Shown piece after piece: positions 6,917 to 10,063 of a stretch of DNA of 10,063 bases. Position 1 is the first letter of the stretch. Each line of letters opens with the position of its first letter. A program made the position numbers and the translations under genes. Source of the DNA: Clostridia bacterium. GTDB lineage: Bacteria > CBDUZB01 > JAGLHV01. The notes beneath the pieces were generated by a model. It worked only from the letters and a program-made list of their open reading frames with translations. It did not search any database and was not told where the DNA came from. The DNA lies in assembly GCA_030595925.1 (NCBI GenBank), contig JAUVLC010000089.1:1-10063 (forward strand). Direction: 5' to 3'.

Positions 6917-7495
6917 TTATTTTTCTTCTATTTTTAAAAAGTCTTTTCCTGCTATTCCGATTACTCTGGTTGTGCCAATCAAATGTTTTTGTTTCTTCCC
7001 TAAATGACCGTAAATTACGTATTTAGGGGAAAACTTTACAATATAATCGTCAATAGCTTTAAATCCCTGATGAATTAAATCTTCATCTTTTGAAATAGAA
7101 TAAGGAGGTGAGTGTGAAATTAAAATATCAACATATCCAATACTTTTACTTTTTAATTTCTTTCTGACTTCCCTTTCAGAATAGGAATGAAAACAGTCGT
7201 AATATTTATTCACGCCTGAAACCCCGGAAATTTTAAATCCGTTTACTTCTACTATCTTTTTATCTAATGCCCTTATACCGGGAATTTCTTTGGGGTCATG
7301 ATTTCCATAAACACCAAATACCTTTACCCATCTTGCTTTAAAAAGAATATAGTCAATTGTTCCCGGATCAATATCTCCCAGGGTCAATACCACATCAAAT
7401 TCATCCGCATTTATTTCCATCATTCTAAAATAATCCGGAGAATGAATATCTGATAATAAGTATATATTTATTTTTTTCATTTCAAATAAATTCAT
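6917..7495 (-). CDS. metallophosphoesterase (calcineurin-like)
   Basis: The 192 aa protein has the calcineurin-like metallophosphoesterase motifs in order: D16-x-H18 (SDIHSP), GDID with D41, GNHD (64-67), His128 in SHSPP, and GH at 163-164. The usual last motif is GHxH; here it reads GHLG, so the final metal-binding histidine is replaced by Gly166. The nearest other histidine is H171. It is a short single-domain cytoplasmic form, likely a hydrolase of a phosphomonoester or phosphodiester; the substrate cannot be read from sequence. An alternative start at Met6 (7480) gives MKKINIYLLSDIH, typical for the family. The AGGGA next to the first ATG is too close for it and rather far for the second, so the start is uncertain. 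The gene begins ten bases after the stop of the upstream membrane protein, indicating an operon. Confidence 0.88.
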   Translation of the reverse strand: MNLFEMKKINIYLLSDIHSPDYFRMMEINADEFDVVLTLGDIDPGTIDYILFKARWVKVFGVYGNHDPKEIPGIRALDKKIVEVNGFKISGVSGVNKYYDCFHSYSEREVRKKLKSKSIGYVDILISHSPPYSISKDEDLIHQGFKAIDDYIVKFSPKYVIYGHLGKKQKHLIGTTRVIGIAGKDFLKIEEK

Positions 7496-7505
7496 TCCCT
7501 TTTTT

Positions 7506-7913
7506 TTATCCTGTTTCTACCCTTTTTTGTGTTTGGGGAAAATTTAAGGCTTCTCCTTTTATTTGACTAAGTTTTTTCAACGGAAACACCATTCCCTGAT
7601 AAATAATAAAACTAACCAGCAAGAAAAAAACAGTCAAAACGATATTGATAATGAATAAATGAGTTTTCTCTCTTCCTGAAAAAACATAAATACTATAAAA
7701 GAGCAGGCCTAAAAAAATAACAGGTACCAGCAACATAAAAAATCTTTTTACTAATTCACTTATACTCAAGATTATTTGGGTAATAAGTGGTAAGTCTCCA
7801 CCAAAAGATTTAAAAATCAAAGCATATCCGGGAACCATTTTTACCAGTAAAAACAAACAAAAAATTAAAGAAATAACAAACCATAATAAACTAAAAATGT
7901 TCTTTTCCCTCAT
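7506..7913 (-). CDS. small three-helix membrane protein with GspF/PilC-like segment
   Basis: The 135 aa protein has hydrophobic segments at about 8-24, 57-78 and 86-106 and a polar tail. Residues 27-53 (VPGYALIFKSFGGDLPLITQ and onward) resemble the conserved segment of type II secretion GspF / type IV pilus PilC proteins, where a V-P-x-F...I-F...G...L-P...T motif precedes a membrane helix. Full GspF proteins are about 400 aa with two repeats, so this is at most a minimal relative, and the likeness may be convergent. The start is well supported: AAGGAG lies seven bases before the ATG at 7911-7913. It appears to be the first gene of a two-gene unit with the metallophosphoesterase. Function unknown. 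Confidence 0.75.
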   Translation of the reverse strand: MREKNIFSLLWFVISLIFCLFLLVKMVPGYALIFKSFGGDLPLITQIILSISELVKRFFMLLVPVIFLGLLFYSIYVFSGREKTHLFIINIVLTVFFLLVSFIIYQGMVFPLKKLSQIKGEALNFPQTQKRVETG

Positions 7914-7920
7914 AATTTTT

Positions 7921-7926
7921 CTCCTT
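7921..7926 (-). promoter_or_regulatory. Shine-Dalgarno AAGGAG for the three-helix membrane protein
   Basis: On the minus strand AAGGAG sits seven bases before the ATG at 7913, supporting this start. Confidence 0.7.
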
Positions 7927-8013
7927 CCCTAATCAAGATGGTCTAATTTAAATGCTTTTTTCCGTAGTGGTAATCACCTTTGTTCTCTTATACCTTCTTT
8001 ATTCCAATGAAAC

Positions 8014-9204
8014 CTATGGCAACCATTCACTTTTCAAAGGTAAAACATATATATGACTGATATTATTTTTACGAAAGGATGTAAACAATATATTTGCATT
8101 TATCCAGGAAGGACAACAATCATCTGCTGGATCTTTTGTAATTCTTATTTTATTACTTCCATCTACATTCATAATCCATATATCCTTATTGCCTTTCGTT
8201 TCAGAAACATAAATAATCTTCTTACCACAGGGAGATATATTTGGACATCCGTCATAATATGGATTATCGGTTAATTTTCTTAAATTCTTACCCTTATCGT
8301 TCATAATCCAAATATCTGTATTTCCGTTTTTTTCACACTCAAAAGCAATTATACCTTTTACTGCCGAAGGGCACCTACATCTTCCCATATTAAATGTTAA
8401 TTGCTTTTTATTTGATCCATCTATATCCATTATCCAAATATCTGATTCTTTTTCATTTTCAGAATAATATACTATCTTTTCTTCATACACTACAGCCCCT
8501 AAATCGTCATCGTCTGATTCAGTAAGTCTCTGTTGTATTAATGGATTTTCAGGATCACACCACCCATTTTTGGAATATCCACAACCCGAAGCTTCGTAAA
8601 AAATATCCCAATTTTTATTAGTCCTTTTAGAAAATATTCTTTGTCCACCACCTACACTTATAATTTCACTATACCATGTTATTTTCTCTTCTTCGATAAT
8701 ATTTTTTTCATCAAAATCTTTTCTGATAGTATTTTTAAAAGGTTTTACGGGATATTTCTCATTTAACATTGAAATATAACAAGGTATTTTTAAAAAACAT
8801 GAATATTTTTTACCATTACTCTTAGTGTAAAAATCAAATCCAATTGAATTATAATCTCTCATATAACCCCTTTCAATATATTGCCGTGGCAAAAACTCTC
8901 CTTCTTCCGAATAATCGGTAATCTGTATAGGTCCTGTAAATTTTTCCATGAAACCAAATATTTGTTCATTTAACGCTCGTGTAATCTTGTTCTGCCGCAA
9001 AAAAGGATCCCATGAAATTTCTATATCCGTTTCTGGTTCAAAATCGGTGAAGGACCAGATTAATCTATTATTATCAATCTTATATCCTTCAGTAATCTTT
9101 ACTATTTCCTTATATAGATTCACCCCATCGAAAGAAACAATAATTTTTGCTTCTTTTATTTTGCCTCTCCACAATTTTCCCGTTTTCATATTACATTTAT
9201 ACAT
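8014..9204 (-). CDS. TolB-like PD40 beta-propeller protein (C-terminal part of an interrupted gene)
   Basis: This 396-codon frame encodes a lead-in domain (about 8-70, TGKLWRGKIKEAKIIVSF and ending EISWDP), a middle region with ISVGGGQRIFS (182-192), and then WD40-like PD40/TolB repeats. The repeat signature DIWIMxxDG appears at 255, 297 and 341, with weaker blades before (about 199) and after (HIYVLP at 384). Each of the three clear blades also carries a Cys directly before the conserved Pro (C278, C320, C364). The domain is usually periplasmic or secreted, but this ORF has no signal peptide and no good ribosome binding site before the ATG at 9204. The same frame continues upstream without a stop for 26 more codons to a TAA at 9283-9285, and a signal-peptide ORF precedes that in the same frame. 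It is therefore most likely the downstream part of one gene and is poorly expressed on its own. Confidence 0.7.
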   Translation of the reverse strand: MYKCNMKTGKLWRGKIKEAKIIVSFDGVNLYKEIVKITEGYKIDNNRLIWSFTDFEPETDIEISWDPFLRQNKITRALNEQIFGFMEKFTGPIQITDYSEEGEFLPRQYIERGYMRDYNSIGFDFYTKSNGKKYSCFLKIPCYISMLNEKYPVKPFKNTIRKDFDEKNIIEEEKITWYSEIISVGGGQRIFSKRTNKNWDIFYEASGCGYSKNGWCDPENPLIQQRLTESDDDDLGAVVYEEKIVYYSENEKESDIWIMDIDGSNKKQLTFNMGRCRCPSAVKGIIAFECEKNGNTDIWIMNDKGKNLRKLTDNPYYDGCPNISPCGKKIIYVSETKGNKDIWIMNVDGSNKIRITKDPADDCCPSWINANILFTSFRKNNISHIYVLPLKSEWLP

Positions 9205-9282
9205 AGGACATACATAGATTCCTTTAATTACATTTCCATACTTATTTATCCATTCATCCTCAATTTCAAATTGATAAAAACG

Positions 9283-9708
9283 TTAAGCACGATAAGAATT
9301 TGTAATAACTTTCTTTTCGTAAGGAGAGAATCTTACTTTCCAGGTATGAATATAATACTGTTCCTTTCTCTCTTCCACCTCAATTTTCTGATCATTTATT
9401 AAAGTTTTGAATTCCTTCAGGGGTATACTTTTTAATCCCCTCAATCCTGATCCTTGTCCCGGAAAACCGATAGTTACTTCTACTTCTTTATCTGAAAGAT
9501 TTTCTAAATTAAAAACAGCATTAACAAAAATTTCCTCAGGATTAATCAATATATTTACAACTTTTGACTCCATTGAAATATTCTCTTCATTATACCATTC
9601 AATACTTCGTCCATTATCTACTAATTTAACTGGTTCAACATTAGCAAAAGCAAATCCAGTAAATAAAAAAAATATCATTCCATAAGCAATAATAATATTT
9701 TTGAGCAT
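9283..9708 (-). CDS. secreted N-terminal domain ORF (first part of the interrupted propeller gene)
   Basis: The 141 aa ORF starts with a clear signal peptide (residues 1-22, cleavage probably after FAFA). A beta-rich domain follows with ESKVVNILINPEEIFVNAVF, a GFPGQGSG turn (81-88), and a closing stretch YIHTWKVRFSPYEKKVITNS. This resembles the N-terminal module of exported proteins in which such a strand pair leads into a YxxKTGxLWxGxI module; here that module is encoded just past the stop, in the same frame. It is thus very likely a truncated N-terminal half. The start is sound: GGGAG (9717-9721) lies eight bases before the ATG at 9708. If translated as is, it would give a small secreted fragment ending ...NSYRA. 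I do not recognise a named family with certainty. Confidence 0.65.
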   Translation of the reverse strand: MLKNIIIAYGMIFFLFTGFAFANVEPVKLVDNGRSIEWYNEENISMESKVVNILINPEEIFVNAVFNLENLSDKEVEVTIGFPGQGSGLRGLKSIPLKEFKTLINDQKIEVEERKEQYYIHTWKVRFSPYEKKVITNSYRA

Positions 9709-9716
9709 AAATTATT

Positions 9717-9721
9717 CTCCC
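9717..9721 (-). promoter_or_regulatory. Shine-Dalgarno GGGAG for the secreted-domain ORF
   Basis: On the minus strand GGGAG lies eight bases before the ATG at 9708, in AAAGGGAGAATAA context. Confidence 0.65.
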
Positions 9722-9742
9722 TTTATTATATTATCAAAATAT

Positions 9743-10062
9743 TTAAAATGCACAAATGTTTTCTGCCTTTTTTTCTGTTATCCGTATTGCACCTAAGCCA
9801 ATCCCTAATAACTTCCCCAACTTCACACCTGATTCTTTCAAATATTTATTCGCCAAGTACACTTTTCGTTTCTTCTATTCATACTTTAAACCTTTAAGTA
9901 ACATTCCGTATAATTCCCCTCTATTGGCCTAAGATTTTTATAGTTTTTATTTACCAGAACAACTACTGAACCTTCAGCAATGTTTCTTTTTAATAGATTG
10001 ATGCCGATATTTTTTTCTTAGCAATATGCTGCAACATTTTCTCCTTCACAATTCTTTGTACA
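9743..10062 (-). pseudogene. decayed coding stretch, identity unknown
   Basis: No intact ORF covers the last 355 bases, but the minus strand reads like broken protein. One frame gives 43 codons between a TAA at 10018-10020 and a TAA at 9886-9888, including EGSVVVLVNKNYKNLRPIEG. A second frame stays open from 9874 to a stop at 9743-9745 and includes VYLANKYLKESGVKLGKLLG. That second frame also reads sensibly on the far side of one TAG (9875-9877), as RGELYGMLLKGLKYE. Joining them needs one frame change near 9880-9930, and a further stop or shift lies next to a 7-base A run (10011 region). This fits a gene remnant running off the window. Codon composition resembles the neighbours. I cannot name the family, and chance cannot be excluded for stretches this short. 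Confidence 0.35.
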
Positions 10063-10063
10063 G

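Larger units (their letters stand above)
8014..9708 (-). pseudogene. secreted PD40 propeller gene interrupted by an in-frame TAA
   Basis: The 141-codon ORF at 9283-9708 and the 396-codon ORF at 8014-9204 share one reading frame. Only a TAA at 9283-9285 separates them, and the 26 codons after it (RFYQFEIEDEWI...GIYVCP) are protein-like. Read through, the product would be about 563 aa: signal peptide, N-terminal beta-rich domain, lead-in domain, then the propeller. That is a coherent architecture, whereas each half alone is incomplete. The simplest reading is a recent nonsense mutation (one base from CAA, AAA or GAA) or a sequencing error. Programmed readthrough is possible but unsupported. TAA ends other genes here (bases 1-3, 6917-6919), so it is not a reassigned codon. 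Confidence 0.7.

Noticed and set aside
9283-9285. Stop-codon reassignment of TAA to explain the in-frame stop
   Set aside because: Other genes here end with TAA (bases 1-3, 6917-6919, 7506-7508), with no extended homology visible beyond those stops.
9725-9730. Perfect TATAAT on the minus strand before the secreted-domain ORF
   Set aside because: A start about seven bases downstream would fall inside the Shine-Dalgarno at 9717-9721, and no good -35 lies 16-18 bases upstream; this is AT-rich sequence where TATAAT is common.

Overview
This AT-rich bacterial window has every supported gene on the minus strand, so transcription runs from high to low coordinates. Shine-Dalgarno sequences, one near-consensus sigma-70-type promoter, Sec-type signal peptides, an M23 peptidoglycan peptidase and a prohibitin/SPFH protein all indicate a bacterium. 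The AmrS-type radical SAM enzyme suggests an anaerobe. Overall this looks like an uncultivated, AT-rich, probably diderm anaerobe. The phylum cannot be fixed from this sequence. No tRNA, rRNA, CRISPR array or insertion sequence was recognised.

Layout in transcription order. (1) 10063-9709 has no intact gene. It holds what looks like a decayed coding stretch with stops and at least one frame change (9743-10062). (2) 9708-8014 is most simply one gene for a secreted protein: signal peptide, conserved N-terminal region, then TolB-like (PD40) beta-propeller repeats. One in-frame TAA at 9283-9285 cuts it into a 141-codon and a 396-codon ORF. (3) 7913-6917 is a two-gene unit: a small three-helix membrane protein with a faint GspF/PilC-like segment, then a metallophosphoesterase. 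(4) 6805-4809 is a second pair overlapping by ATGA: a four-helix membrane protein, then an exported DUF4846-M23 fusion. A small hairpin follows its stop. (5) 4612-3782 is a prohibitin/SPFH protein with its own strong promoter and ribosome binding site. (6) 3781-3486 is noncoding, pyrimidine-rich on the + strand, and holds two clusters of 7-bp tandem repeats. (7) 3485-1 is a likely operon: an AmrS-type radical SAM enzyme with an N-terminal signal/anchor, followed by a polytopic protein with a central spermidine-synthase-like domain. The last gene ends exactly at the window edge.

Most products are predicted to be in, on or outside the membrane: a peptidoglycan hydrolase candidate, a membrane scaffold, a secreted propeller and several integral membrane proteins. 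No single pathway links them all. The best supported functional pairings are AmrS with the spermidine-synthase-like protein and the overlapping membrane protein/DUF4846-M23 pair. The points most worth a second look are the in-frame stop splitting the propeller gene beside decayed sequence, the DUF4846-M23 architecture, the exported AmrS next to an aminopropyltransferase-like protein lacking the expected catalytic acid, and the heptamer repeats.
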